64,000 bases of DNA from a gamma proteobacterium HdN1 (GCA_000198515.1 FP929140.1:2702527-2766526), one strand, 5' to 3'; counted from the first letter of the stretch, positions 44,618 through 53,753 are shown. The notes: a model not told the origin generated them from the letters alone. Program-made: numbers and translations.

Positions 44618-45574
44618 CTAAAATTCCCATACCAATCCCAAAGATGCGCGCCATTGCCGATAGTCTGCAACCGGTAGATTCGAGTCAAACCATTCTTGTT
44701 GAAGCTTTGCTTGCAATTGCCAATGTCGGTTGAATGCCAACTCGTTTTCAAAGGCCACTCGATAACGCAGGTCTTGACGTGCAGCGCGGATATCGCTGCG
44801 CCAGCCTTCATAATCTCGTGTTTCGATTCGCGCGTGTAGACGGCTGCTTAATTTTTTATCAAAGATCCTAAAATCTCGTTTTATTTGAATTTTTGCCAAT
44901 GCGCCTGAATAGCTGTAGATCTCATTGGCCGCACGTTCTGATTTTAGCTGCATCTGCCCACTTAAATAAAAACGGGTGCGGTCTAAAAAGCGGTAGAGAT
45001 AGAGATTTCCCGCAAAGCTGTCGCTGTTACGGCTATCGTATTGAGAAAAATCTTTTCTACTAAAATCCGCCTGCGTGCGGACATACCAGCGATTCCCGAT
45101 CAGCCTACTGTAGGCGGGGCTTGCGCGAGTCAGACGCAAAAAATCCTTTCCATCCACTTGGCCGTATGCCTGTGCGAGAGAAAAATCTACCCCTTGCACA
45201 CCCATTTGATAGCCCGCTCGAAGCACACCAATATGGAGCTGGCTATTAAATTCTGCATATTCCTGCCAGCGGGTGTCTTGCAGTTGGTAAGATGCGCTTA
45301 AATTCACATGATCTATCTTGTGATCATAGCTGATGCCGAGCGATAGATCGCTTGCACTATCCCCTACACCGGACGTTATATCGGCCTCTTCAATGCCGAC
45401 ATTGCTGTCGTATTCCATTCCCGCCTCTAGCTCAATCTTTGTACCTGCCCAAGTAAAAGAAGAAAAAAATGGCAGACACACCAAAGCCAAGCACGAAGGC
45501 TTGGCTTTGGGAAGCTTGAGGCTTAAGAAACGCTCGGCTTTGATTGTTGATCTAGTCTTGATCGTCAATTTCAA
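44618..45574 (-). CDS. Outer-membrane beta-barrel protein, unknown substrate
   Basis: 318 aa. Alternating amphipathic strands rich in Tyr/Trp/Asp (GMEYDSNVG, LSLGISYDHK, ASYQLQDTRWQ, LYLYRFLDRTRFYLSG, RASLGLVWEF) and the C-terminal Phe are typical of barrels of the SLAM/DUF560 or DUF2860 kind. A signal peptide (to about residue 43, TWA-G) precedes it. The start overlaps the DUF5666 stop by 23 bp, so the two are translated together. Confidence 0.75.
   Translation of the reverse strand: MKLTIKTRSTIKAERFLSLKLPKAKPSCLALVCLPFFSSFTWAGTKIELEAGMEYDSNVGIEEADITSGVGDSASDLSLGISYDHKIDHVNLSASYQLQDTRWQEYAEFNSQLHIGVLRAGYQMGVQGVDFSLAQAYGQVDGKDFLRLTRASPAYSRLIGNRWYVRTQADFSRKDFSQYDSRNSDSFAGNLYLYRFLDRTRFYLSGQMQLKSERAANEIYSYSGALAKIQIKRDFRIFDKKLSSRLHARIETRDYEGWRSDIRAARQDLRYRVAFENELAFNRHWQLQAKLQQEWFDSNLPVADYRQWRASLGLVWEF
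45481..45510 (-). other. Perfect 12-bp inverted repeat in the barrel signal-peptide region
   Basis: CCAAAGCCAAGC (45481-45492) and GCTTGGCTTTGG (45499-45510) surround a 6-nt loop, inside codons 22-31 of the barrel gene. It may form an mRNA hairpin that tunes translation between the two overlapping genes. No U-tract follows, so it is not a terminator. Confidence 0.55.
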
Positions 45575-46937
45575 TTTCTCTCACAATCAATACGCCGCCA
45601 TTGAAGTGACCTTTCATCTCCACTTGCACATCTGCGGGAATTACGGACGGAAAATGGACTCCTGCTGCCACGCTAAAACTCACGCCAAGAGCAGTGCCAT
45701 TTGCAAAGTTGATCAATGAAGCCGGAAGTTCGAGCTTTACTTCGGATGAGTCGTCATTGTCGCGTTCAAGTTTTAAGGCGCGATAATTTTGGCCTTCCTT
45801 GATCAGCGTTAGTTCGATTTTATCGCCAGTGCGAAGGCTGCCAAAATTAAACATGGTATTATGACGATTGCCGTCATCGCGCATACGGGTGCGCATATCT
45901 ACGCTAATTTCTAGCCCCAGTACGATAATTTTACCGCTAAATTCGTCGGTTTTTTCAATATTGCTGATGCTGGCTTCCACACTGATTTCGGAGGTATCAG
46001 CCAAATCCATTTCTTCCGCAATTAGCACGCCTTGCGCGTCCACTCGGCCTTCTACTTCAATGCTCAAACCATCCACCAGCGCGCTTAGATTGAAATCATC
46101 CAGCTTGGTGTTTGCTGAAAATTGCACCTTTACACCATTCACCAGCAAGGTTTTCGTATTAATATCCAAACCTGAAATGAGCCCGGAAATCGTAAGTTTG
46201 GTGCCTTCGTCAAAGTCTTCGTCTTCTGCTTCAATGCTGGTTGCGTTGAGTACCAAGCCAGATAAGCTGCCTTCAACTTCCACTCTCAAACCATCGCGTA
46301 AGGTTGCGCCTTCCAGATCCCACTCGGAAACATTGGAAAAATTGATTTTCTGGCCACGTAACTGGAAAGTCTTTGCGCTCTCGTCCAAGTGGCTGATGGT
46401 TCCACGAAGCTCAACTTCGTCGTTATCATCGCTATCCAGCCCCACAAAACTCGCCACGAGATTGCCGCTGGCATCCACATAGCCGCTGACTTCAACTTGG
46501 CTGCCTACGCCGAGCGCCGCCAACGCGGTGTCTTCAAAAATGGTAAGGCTATTGGTAATAACGTTTTGCCCGAGAACTTGAAACCCATTTTGACCATTGA
46601 AGGCGCTGATGGGGCCTTCCAAACTTAAATCGTAAATAACATGAGTGGCCGTTGTGCCGTCAGCGAGCAGGGTTACGACTTGGCCGACCCGCAAATCTGC
46701 TTGGGTGCCGGATTTTTCTTTCACCTTAAAATCTGCACCGTCAGTGTTGTAGCGCACGCCGTTAACGATCACGCTGCCAAAGCCGTCGATGGTACCGCGC
46801 ACCACTTTTTGCTGCTGTGCTGGCGGCGGCTGCTGCCCAGAATTGTCGCCCTTCGAAGAAGATCCGCCGCCACCACAAGCAGTAAGAGTGAGGGCGCTGG
46901 TGAGGCCGATGGCAAGGGCAAGGTGATGCTTTTTCAT
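45552..46937 (-). CDS. DUF5666-domain lipoprotein
   Basis: 461 aa. Signal peptide LALAIGLTSALTLTACGGGG (lipobox LTAC), then a Gln/Pro linker. Four or five beta-rich repeats follow, each with a G-T/L-I-x-G-(F/L) opening and a ...DGLRVEVEG.. closing (for example VRGTIDGFGSVIVNGVRY and KLTISGLISGLDINTKTLLVNG), the DUF5666 pattern. Function unknown; cell-envelope anchoring is likely. It is co-transcribed with the outer-membrane barrel and lies 125 bp after the subtilase. Confidence 0.85.
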   Translation of the reverse strand: MKKHHLALAIGLTSALTLTACGGGGSSSKGDNSGQQPPPAQQQKVVRGTIDGFGSVIVNGVRYNTDGADFKVKEKSGTQADLRVGQVVTLLADGTTATHVIYDLSLEGPISAFNGQNGFQVLGQNVITNSLTIFEDTALAALGVGSQVEVSGYVDASGNLVASFVGLDSDDNDEVELRGTISHLDESAKTFQLRGQKINFSNVSEWDLEGATLRDGLRVEVEGSLSGLVLNATSIEAEDEDFDEGTKLTISGLISGLDINTKTLLVNGVKVQFSANTKLDDFNLSALVDGLSIEVEGRVDAQGVLIAEEMDLADTSEISVEASISNIEKTDEFSGKIIVLGLEISVDMRTRMRDDGNRHNTMFNFGSLRTGDKIELTLIKEGQNYRALKLERDNDDSSEVKLELPASLINFANGTALGVSFSVAAGVHFPSVIPADVQVEMKGHFNGGVLIVREIEIDDQD

Positions 46938-47061
46938 GATGCTGTCCTATTTGGTTGCGAATGACATCTACTTAAACGTGAGAAAATCGTTTTTATTCCC
47001 TTAAAAATTTTTTCTTTGTGAAGAAGAGTCGCTCCCGTGTAGCGTGCCTCGCGAACCACAA

Positions 47062-48465
47062 TCAGCGTTTCTGTAGCAACCCAAAACCAAATACCTTATC
47101 TCGACCTTTTTCCCCAAGATCAAGTGCTCGCTGGCTTAGATCCGGCCGAGTACGAAAAGCCGGCTCGCTGGCAAGAATGGCCGTTGCCAAAGCCGATGCG
47201 AGCGAAGTGCCGGATAAGCTGCCTGTGCTGTTCTGGTTGGCGACCTGCATCGCTACGCCCGGCGCGGCGATTTCGATATGTGGGCCTTGCGCAGCCCGAG
47301 GATAGGCAGCAAGTTGTGAATCTACAGCGGTCACTGCGATCACCTCTGGATAGGCTGCCGGAAAGCGTGCGAAGGCTGCTGGCCCATCGTTCCCTGCAGA
47401 GGCTAATAAGGTTACGCCCCGCGCAGCCACTTGACGTAACGCCTTCTCTAAGGTGGCGTTGGCCGGGCCAGAAAGCGACATATTGATCAGGCCGACTCGT
47501 TGCGAAAGCAGCCAATTTAAGCCCTGCACCAACTGTGCTGCGCTGGCGACTACTAGGTTCTGCTCGTTTTGTGCAAAGACAACTGCGTTGTAGAGCTCCC
47601 CTTGGCTTAAAATGCCTGCAGCCCCGCATCCTGCTTTGCCTAGGATAATACTGGCCATTGCAGTACCGTGGGCAAAGTTAGGTTTGCCGTCGGGATGAAA
47701 CGCTTTTTGGTGAATGATGCTGTTTTCAAGGCAAGGATGTGTGCGATGAATGCTGGAATCCATCATACCGATGCGTTGCTTGGCGATCAGTTGTCCAGCG
47801 ACACCCATTTGCTGCGCTTGTGCAAGTGCATCTTGCGTGATCGACGTGGCTGCACTTTGGGTAGAATCTAACTGATAAAGGTGGTTGGGCGTGCTTTGTG
47901 GGGGTATCGGGGCGCGGTGATCAAAAGTCACCAATATCGCGCCGAGTTCGCCCAGCGGATTTTCGTCCAGTATCTTTGCGCCTTGTTGAATGGCCTCTTG
48001 TAGCTCTTGCTGGCTTAATAGGGCGATCGCCTGTTCGGGCAAGGCAGGTAAGAGCGCTTCATTCAGATCGTCTTCAAGCTGCCAAAGCTGCTGGAACTTG
48101 TCATCCAGAAGGTCGAGCTGCTGGTCGCTCATGTCGCTGCCGAGCGCTTCCAAACGTTTTTCCAGCTCTCGCTCAAGGCGTTCATCTAAGTCCTCGTCGC
48201 CTTCGTGATCTTCAAGCTGCTGCTCCAGCCAGCCTTCCAGCTCGTCTTCAATGTCGTCGAAGTCAACGCCTTTCCCAAAGCGTTGCTCTAAAAGCTGTTC
48301 CAGCTTCTTCTCCAGGCGCTCTTCAGCTTCTTCTTCGGCCTTTTCTTTTTCATCTTCAAGGATATCGCTAATATCGTCGTCGATATCGTCCTCCGCCCAA
48401 CTAGGCAGAGGGGCAAGAGGACTCAGGGCGGCAAGTAGCAACAAAAGGGCAAATAGAGGCTTCAC
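47062..48465 (-). CDS. Exported S8 subtilase with long acidic coiled-coil N-terminal region
   Basis: 467 aa. Signal peptide to about residue 24 (PSWA-E). Residues 25-170 are a Glu/Asp/Lys/Leu-rich coiled coil. The peptidase domain has Asp236 in GMMDSSIH, His266 in AHGTAMASII, Asn359 in ASAGND and Ser421 in LSGTSLASA. The catalytic Asp motif (DSS) departs from the usual D-T/S-G. It is divergent from an ECF sigma/anti-sigma pair, so it is a plausible target of that sigma factor. It may act in envelope stress or regulated proteolysis. Confidence 0.87.
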   Translation of the reverse strand: MKPLFALLLLLAALSPLAPLPSWAEDDIDDDISDILEDEKEKAEEEAEERLEKKLEQLLEQRFGKGVDFDDIEDELEGWLEQQLEDHEGDEDLDERLERELEKRLEALGSDMSDQQLDLLDDKFQQLWQLEDDLNEALLPALPEQAIALLSQQELQEAIQQGAKILDENPLGELGAILVTFDHRAPIPPQSTPNHLYQLDSTQSAATSITQDALAQAQQMGVAGQLIAKQRIGMMDSSIHRTHPCLENSIIHQKAFHPDGKPNFAHGTAMASIILGKAGCGAAGILSQGELYNAVVFAQNEQNLVVASAAQLVQGLNWLLSQRVGLINMSLSGPANATLEKALRQVAARGVTLLASAGNDGPAAFARFPAAYPEVIAVTAVDSQLAAYPRAAQGPHIEIAAPGVAMQVANQNSTGSLSGTSLASALATAILASEPAFRTRPDLSQRALDLGEKGRDKVFGFGLLQKR

Positions 48466-48566
48466 GCGGTTCTCTTAAAAAGATTGGGCTTTCCAGTATC
48501 AACGTAAGAAACTAAAAAATATTTCATTGGAGGGAATAAAAAAGCGCGCTGCGCGTTTATGACGAT

Positions 48567-49067
48567 ATGAACAGTGCCTACGATAGATTCACTCAAGACC
48601 TGCTGCAAGCATTGCCGGCCTTGCGCCGCTACTGCTATGCCCTTACCGGCAAAACTGCCGACGCCGACGATTTGCTGCAATCTGCGGCAGAAAAGGCGCT
48701 GAAAAACTGGCAGTTATACCAAGTAGGCACACATTTTGACCGCTGGCTGTATCGCTTGTGCCGCAATGATTGGATCGACAGTATGCGTAAGGATCAACCG
48801 ACCGAAGAATGGCTAGAAGACGTAGACCCGCAAAGCCCGCCTTTGGAGCAAGAAATTGGGCAAAAAATGGGGCTGGAGCTGGTACAGGCTGAGCTTGGCA
48901 AACTTTCTGATGCTTTGCGCACGGTGCTTTATCTGGTAGCGGTCGAAGGGCGTAGCTACAAAGAAACCGCCGAGCTATTGGAGATCCCACAAGGTACCGT
49001 GATGAGCCGCCTCGCCCGTGCGCGCGCCCAGCTTAGCCAAGCCCTAAACGCAGGAGACCTGCTGTGA
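48567..49067 (+). CDS. ECF-type RNA polymerase sigma factor
   Basis: 166 aa. Sigma2 features are YCYALTGKTADADDLLQS and FDRWLYRLCRNDWIDSMRK; sigma4 features are ALRTVLYLVAVEGRSYKETAELLEIPQGTVMSRLARARAQL. It overlaps its anti-sigma partner by 4 bp (GTGA). The divergent subtilase gene suggests a regulon in which an envelope signal releases the sigma factor. Confidence 0.94.
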   Translation: MNSAYDRFTQDLLQALPALRRYCYALTGKTADADDLLQSAAEKALKNWQLYQVGTHFDRWLYRLCRNDWIDSMRKDQPTEEWLEDVDPQSPPLEQEIGQKMGLELVQAELGKLSDALRTVLYLVAVEGRSYKETAELLEIPQGTVMSRLARARAQLSQALNAGDLL

Positions 49068-49771
49068 AAGACACTGAATTATTGAGCGCCTATTTAGACA
49101 ACGAGCTACTGCCCGTAGAGCGCGTGTCTCTAGAAACAAGGCTTGCTGAGGAACCTGCGCTACGCCAAGAATTGGCGCGCCTGCAGCAAGGCGACCACCT
49201 TGTGAAAGCGTACTTTGCCGAGCTGGATCAGCGCCCTTTGCCTGCCGACCTTGAAACAATGATTAAAAACAGTCAGCCTGCAGCTTCTCTCCAAGTGCAA
49301 ACGCAAGTGCTTCCGTTTCCCGCACGCAAGCCGCCTTATCTGATGCGCTTTGCGTGGGCCAGTGCTGCTTCGGTGCTCCTCGCTGTCGGCCTTCTCTGGT
49401 TTTTGCCCAAAGGGAGCGAGTTGAACCCTGCGCTGATCGCAGCCCTTGACACCCAGCCGTCAGGCAGCGTGGTGGAGCTAAGCGCCAGCGAGCGCGTTGA
49501 GATCCTAGCGAGCGTTCGCCGCGCCGATGGCACGGTATGCCGGCTGTATGTCGAACATCGTGTGGACGCTTCCAGCGAAAAAACCGCCTGCTTTGCGCAG
49601 CGCTGGAAGATTCAAACGGAGGGCAAAATACCAAGTGAGCAAGCTACGTCAGACGATCCATTCGCGTCTGGCTACTCATTCGCGCCTAGCTACCAACCCG
49701 CAGCGGGCCACGAACTGCCTCAAAATCGCATGATCGAAAGCGAAGAAAGAGCTTGGCTGTTGCGGCACTGA
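49064..49771 (+). CDS. Membrane-bound anti-sigma factor
   Basis: 235 aa from GTG. The N-terminal cytoplasmic zinc-less anti-sigma-like domain (ELLSAYLDNELLPVERVSLE, then a helical segment) precedes one transmembrane helix (about 92-110, LMRFAWASAASVLLAVGLLW). The periplasmic part contains a small beta domain and an Ala/Pro/Ser-rich tail with an 18-bp duplicated segment. It should hold the ECF factor at the membrane; how it is inactivated is unknown. Confidence 0.85.
   Translation: MKDTELLSAYLDNELLPVERVSLETRLAEEPALRQELARLQQGDHLVKAYFAELDQRPLPADLETMIKNSQPAASLQVQTQVLPFPARKPPYLMRFAWASAASVLLAVGLLWFLPKGSELNPALIAALDTQPSGSVVELSASERVEILASVRRADGTVCRLYVEHRVDASSEKTACFAQRWKIQTEGKIPSEQATSDDPFASGYSFAPSYQPAAGHELPQNRMIESEERAWLLRH
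49660..49695 (+). repeat. 18-bp tandem duplication in the anti-sigma gene 3' region
   Basis: ATTCGCGTCTGGCTACTC (49660-49677) is followed by ATTCGCGCCTAGCTACCA (49678-49695), encoding a repeated (F-A-S/P-x-Y-x) stretch. In-frame expansion is possible. Confidence 0.7.
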
Positions 49772-49801
49772 GCGTCGCTGGGCTAACGGTTTGCTGTTCG
49801 T

Positions 49802-51178
49802 TTAGACGATTCGCACCCGATAGCTGCGCCCTTTGATTTTGCCGCTTTGTAGGCGTTTGACGGCTTTCTGAGCAATCGCGCGTTCGACCGCGACATAGGT
49901 TTGTTGGTCACCGATATCAATTTTTCCGATACTGGCACCGGGTAGCCCAGCATCCCCTGTCAGTGCGCCAAGAATATCGCCGGGGCGCAGTTTGTCGCGC
50001 TTTCCGCCACCAATGTTGAGCGTTACCATGCGGGGTGGTTCGGGTGTTTCATTGTCATTACTTGGGGGGAGGTCCCGCCAGTGCAAGGGGCGGCCTAATA
50101 ACGTCTCAATTGCGTTGGCGCGCTGTACTTCGGCAGGCGAGCACAAGCTGAGGGCAAGCCCTTTTTGGCCAGCGCGCCCTGTGCGCCCGATGCGATGAAT
50201 ATGCACATCAGGGTCAAAGGCGACGTCGACATTCACAACAGCAGCAAGGTCCTTGATATCAAGCCCGCGCGCTGCAACGTCCGTGGCCACTAGATAAGGG
50301 CAGCTACGGTTTGAAAATTTCAGTAGCACCAAGTCTCGATCGCGTTGCTCCATGTCCCCGTGTAGGGTCTGTGCATAGAAACCCTGCGCATTGAGCGCAT
50401 CGGCAACCTCATCACAAAGTTGTTTGGTATTGCAGAACAGCACGGCTGATTCCGGCTTGAAATTTTTTAATAACGCGCTAAGTGCACGGCGGCGCTGCTT
50501 GTGATCAACCTCATAAAAGTACTGTTCAATTTCGCTATCCGCATGAACCGACTCCACCGTAATCTCGACAGGATTGCTCTGAAAATTACGGCTTAGCTCG
50601 CGGATCGCAGGCGTGTAGGTGGCGGAAAACAGTAAAGTCTGGCGCCGCTTTGGAATAAAGCGTGCAATCTCCGCAATCTGATCATAAAATCCCATATCCA
50701 GCATGCGATCTGCTTCATCCAGCACCAGCGTTTTTAAGCCCTGAAGATCAAGCGAGCCCTTGTCGAGGTGTTTGGTGACTCGGCCGGGGGTACCAACAAT
50801 GATATGTGCGCCATGCTCCAGCGAAGCAAACTGTGGCCCGATTGCAGTACCGCCGCAGAGGGTCAGGATCTTAATGTTCTGCAAACTGCGGGCGAGGCGG
50901 CGTAATTCTTTCGCCACCTGATCAGCAAGTTCACGAGTTGGGCAGAGCACTAAGGCTTGTGTGCCAAAAAAACGTGGATTCAGGCTCGTGAGTACGCCAA
51001 TGCCAAAGGCAGCGGTCTTGCCACTTCCTGTTTTCGACTGGGCGATAACGTCAGCGCCGTCCAAAATGGGCGGTAGAGCCTGCGCCTGAATGGGTGTCAT
51101 CTGGCTATACCCCAAGCCGCGCAGGTTTTCGACAAGATGAGGGGGGAGCAGGAGGCTGGCAAAATCGTTGGAAGGCAT
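49802..51178 (-). CDS. dbpA: ATP-dependent RNA helicase DbpA
   Basis: 458 aa. DEAD-box motifs: Q motif (YSQMTPIQAQALPPIL), AQSKTGSGKTAAF (I), PTRELA (Ia), VLDEADRMLDMGF (II), SATY (III), HRIGRTGRAGQ (VI). The C-terminal ~75-residue DbpA RNA-binding domain (KLRPGDILGALTGDAGL, DQQTYVAVER) is specific to this subfamily and binds hairpin 92 of 23S rRNA. DbpA remodels rRNA during 50S assembly, as does Der at the other end of the window. Confidence 0.95.
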   Translation of the reverse strand: MPSNDFASLLLPPHLVENLRGLGYSQMTPIQAQALPPILDGADVIAQSKTGSGKTAAFGIGVLTSLNPRFFGTQALVLCPTRELADQVAKELRRLARSLQNIKILTLCGGTAIGPQFASLEHGAHIIVGTPGRVTKHLDKGSLDLQGLKTLVLDEADRMLDMGFYDQIAEIARFIPKRRQTLLFSATYTPAIRELSRNFQSNPVEITVESVHADSEIEQYFYEVDHKQRRRALSALLKNFKPESAVLFCNTKQLCDEVADALNAQGFYAQTLHGDMEQRDRDLVLLKFSNRSCPYLVATDVAARGLDIKDLAAVVNVDVAFDPDVHIHRIGRTGRAGQKGLALSLCSPAEVQRANAIETLLGRPLHWRDLPPSNDNETPEPPRMVTLNIGGGKRDKLRPGDILGALTGDAGLPGASIGKIDIGDQQTYVAVERAIAQKAVKRLQSGKIKGRSYRVRIV

Positions 51179-51294
51179 GCGATATCCGAACTATCAATGG
51201 CTGGCGGCCATTGTATCGCTTTGAGTACCGAGGGGATAGCAAACTCCCAGCCTCGTGCGTACACGTAGGATTGGACGCCCCCAATAAGCCGTTC

Positions 51295-51370
51295 GCTAAG
51301 CGCGTCTCAAGGAGTCTCGCGCTTAGCCTCTCACGTCGTTAGCTTCTTACGTTGTTAGCCTCTCACGTTT
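51295..51370. repeat. 16-bp tandem repeats and a hairpin at the 3' end of the DUF4410-like gene
   Basis: Three 16-bp copies (51323-51338, 51339-51354, 51355-51370; consensus TTAGCCTCTCACGTCG) carry the stop region of the lipoprotein gene on the minus strand; the last holds its TAA. Just beyond, GCTAAGCGCG (51295-51304) and CGCGCTTAGC (51318-51327) form a perfect 10-bp inverted repeat. Confidence 0.75.
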
Positions 51371-51927
51371 GCGGTGTCTTGAATAATTTGCTTAGACACC
51401 GTTTGTATCTGCCTTGGAGTTACTGCCGACGCGATCCCTTCCCATGCGGAAGACGTGGTATTGATCCGCTTGGAGGCAAGTACACGCTTGGAAGGTAGCT
51501 GAATGTATTCCACCTCAAGGTCCATGTAGGCATTACCCGCCATTACGCCGAGCAAAATGCGCTTTGCCGTAGACGTATAGCGAAAATCATTGACCTTGAC
51601 TTTCACCAGCATCGTTTGGTTGCGAGTGAGTGCGCTTTCGTTGGAGATCATCGCGGCATTCGTTTTCTCCGCAGACGCGATCTTAGGCAGAATTTTTTCC
51701 CAATCGCTCTCAAGTTCGAGCCACCCAGACTTTTGCATGACTGAGCTGCTCGCCGTGAGTAGCACGGCTACATTTCCGTTGAGTTTGGCGTTGGAGGTTG
51801 GTGCAGAAGTGGAATATTTGTTTGCCGAGGCGGGTGCTGCAATCTGGTTGGACTGGGTGATGCGGGTAGCGCAGCCGGTAAGCGTCAGTGCAAGGATCAA
51901 AATAGAGGCGAGAGTAGATCGGTTCAT
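51355..51927 (-). CDS. DUF4410-type lipoprotein
   Basis: 190 aa. Signal peptide ILALTLTGCATR with lipobox LTGC. The mature part is beta-rich (VKVKVNDFRYTS, KRILLGVMAGNAYMDLEVEY) and ends in RKQIQTVSK-like helices, resembling the DUF4410 family of envelope lipoproteins. Function is not known. It stands alone between corA and dbpA. Confidence 0.75.
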   Translation of the reverse strand: MNRSTLASILILALTLTGCATRITQSNQIAAPASANKYSTSAPTSNAKLNGNVAVLLTASSSVMQKSGWLELESDWEKILPKIASAEKTNAAMISNESALTRNQTMLVKVKVNDFRYTSTAKRILLGVMAGNAYMDLEVEYIQLPSKRVLASKRINTTSSAWEGIASAVTPRQIQTVSKQIIQDTANVRG

Positions 51928-52066
51928 GAGATTTTGTGCTCGTACAGTCGGAGGGAGAACAGTTGTGCTTGGCAGGCCTGTTTTCCGACGGATCGGAGCG
52001 GAAGGTCATTGCCGGCGTAAAAAGACCGGCACGTTGTAAAAAAAAGAGGGATATTGGGGGTGATGG

Positions 52067-53038
52067 CTACAGCCACCCCGACCGTCGAAATTTGAAAAAT
52101 AACACGCTGCCTACAGCAAACGTGCAGCCCAGCACACCGAAATAGCCCCAGTGCCAATCCAGCTCGGGCATAAACTTGAAGTTCATTCCGTACATGCTGA
52201 ATACCACCGTGGGCAGCGCCAGAATTGCGCCCCATCCGGCGAGTTTTTTTACGATGTCGTTCTGCCCAATGGACACCAGCGCCAAGTTGATCTGCATGGC
52301 GGCAATCAGCATTTCGCGAATGTTGTCGCAAGCTTCGATTACGCGATGGCAGTGGTCCTGCACATCTCGAAGATATACGCGCATTGTCTTTGGAATGATG
52401 TCTTCATGAAAACGTCGCAGCTCGTTGCAGATGTCAATCAATGGCTGGGTGGCGTCGCGCAGTTGAATCAGTTCGCGCTTGAGCTGATAAATTCTTTGCA
52501 GCTTTTCGCGGGGCAGGGCGTTATCGAACATTTCTTCTTCAAGCTGCTGGAATTGATTGCGCAATTCGCCAAGCACCAGAAGGTAACTATCTGCGATGCT
52601 GTCGAGGATCGCGTATAACGCGTATCCTGAGCCGAGCGCGAGCCGTTGGGGATTTTTTTCGCAGCGTTGCCGGACTTCGCTATAGCCACGTGAGGTGCCG
52701 TGGCGGAGGGTAATCAAAAAGTTTTTACCCACAAATAAATGGGTCTCTCCAAAAATTACGCCGTCGTCAGTAATCGACGCAGTTTTGGCAACCAGAAACA
52801 GCGATTCTCCATAGGCTTCTAGCTTGGTGCGTTGCTGCGGGGAGCGCGCATCTTCCATCACCAACTCGTGCATCCCGAATTCTTCTTGAATTTTTAGCAA
52901 TAGCGTTTCATCCGGCTCTAGCAGGCCAACCCAAAGAAATACACCGGGCCGCGTGATGATCTCGCTGACATCATCCAAGGGAAATGGGGGGAGTGCGACG
53001 CCCTTTTCGTAGGCCACGCAGTTAATAATGCTCGACAT
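52067..53038 (-). CDS. corA: CorA-type magnesium/cobalt transporter
   Basis: 323 aa. The large cytoplasmic N-terminal domain (VGLLEPDETLLLKIQEEFGM, TKLEAYGESLFLVAKTA) precedes two C-terminal helices. The signature GMN occurs in SMYGMNFKFMPELDWHWGY between the helices. CorA forms a pentameric Mg2+ channel regulated by intracellular Mg2+. The tail ends in Arg/Lys-rich FFKFRRSGWL. It is divergent from tadA. Confidence 0.92.
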   Translation of the reverse strand: MSSIINCVAYEKGVALPPFPLDDVSEIITRPGVFLWVGLLEPDETLLLKIQEEFGMHELVMEDARSPQQRTKLEAYGESLFLVAKTASITDDGVIFGETHLFVGKNFLITLRHGTSRGYSEVRQRCEKNPQRLALGSGYALYAILDSIADSYLLVLGELRNQFQQLEEEMFDNALPREKLQRIYQLKRELIQLRDATQPLIDICNELRRFHEDIIPKTMRVYLRDVQDHCHRVIEACDNIREMLIAAMQINLALVSIGQNDIVKKLAGWGAILALPTVVFSMYGMNFKFMPELDWHWGYFGVLGCTFAVGSVLFFKFRRSGWL

Positions 53039-53113
53039 GATAGAATCCTAAGAGAAGTGCAGCGCCAACGTTAGTGTGGCCTGCTTGGTTTTTTTATTTG
53101 TAGCGATATCCCC

Positions 53114-53629
53114 ATGGCGAATCAAGAGCTCACCGAAGATTCCGTTGCAACGCAGTTCAGCGCAGAAGACCGCCGCTGGATGGAAAGAGCGCTTGCGCTT
53201 GCTCGCCAAGGCGCTGAAGCCGGTGAGGTGCCCGTGGGTGCCGTTGTAGTGCGCGATGGTGAAGCCATCGGGGAAGGGTTTAATTGTCCAATCGGCACCC
53301 ACGATCCAACGGCTCATGCAGAAATCTGTGCGCTACGGGCAGCGGGGCGTGCGATTGAAAACTATCGGCTTGCCGGCGCCACGCTTTATGTGAGCCTTGA
53401 GCCTTGTGCGATGTGTGCGGGCGCCATCGTTCATGCACGGATCGATCGCGTAGTCTACGCCGCAATGGAACCGAAAGCCGGCGCGGTGGCGAGTACGCAG
53501 AATTTTTTTGAGCAGCCGCAATTGAACTATCGAGTAAAAGCAGAGGGCGGCCTGTTAAATCAAGAGGCTGGCGAGCAGCTACGCACATTTTTCAAAGACC
53601 GCCGACGTACAAAAAAAGCACAAGTTTGA
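53114..53629 (+). CDS. tadA: tRNA-specific adenosine deaminase
   Basis: 171 aa. PTAHAEICAL (HAE zinc site with the catalytic Glu) and LEPCAMCAGAIVHARI (PCxxC) are the deaminase signatures; AMEPKAGAV is the usual RVV(Y/F)-A-x(D/E)PKAGA region. It converts A34 to inosine in tRNA-Arg(ACG). In pseudomonads it follows guaA; here an insertion of ~14 kb separates them. Confidence 0.96.
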   Translation: MANQELTEDSVATQFSAEDRRWMERALALARQGAEAGEVPVGAVVVRDGEAIGEGFNCPIGTHDPTAHAEICALRAAGRAIENYRLAGATLYVSLEPCAMCAGAIVHARIDRVVYAAMEPKAGAVASTQNFFEQPQLNYRVKAEGGLLNQEAGEQLRTFFKDRRRTKKAQV

Positions 53630-53753
53630 CGATGTAGCTGTGATAGGATAGGTTCATAATGTGCGCGCGTTAACAGTTTTGGCCTACCAAAAGCAAGGGC
53701 GGGCTGATAGAGTTGGTGCGTTAGTTCCAATTTGCTGGCAAGGACAGTTCGTA

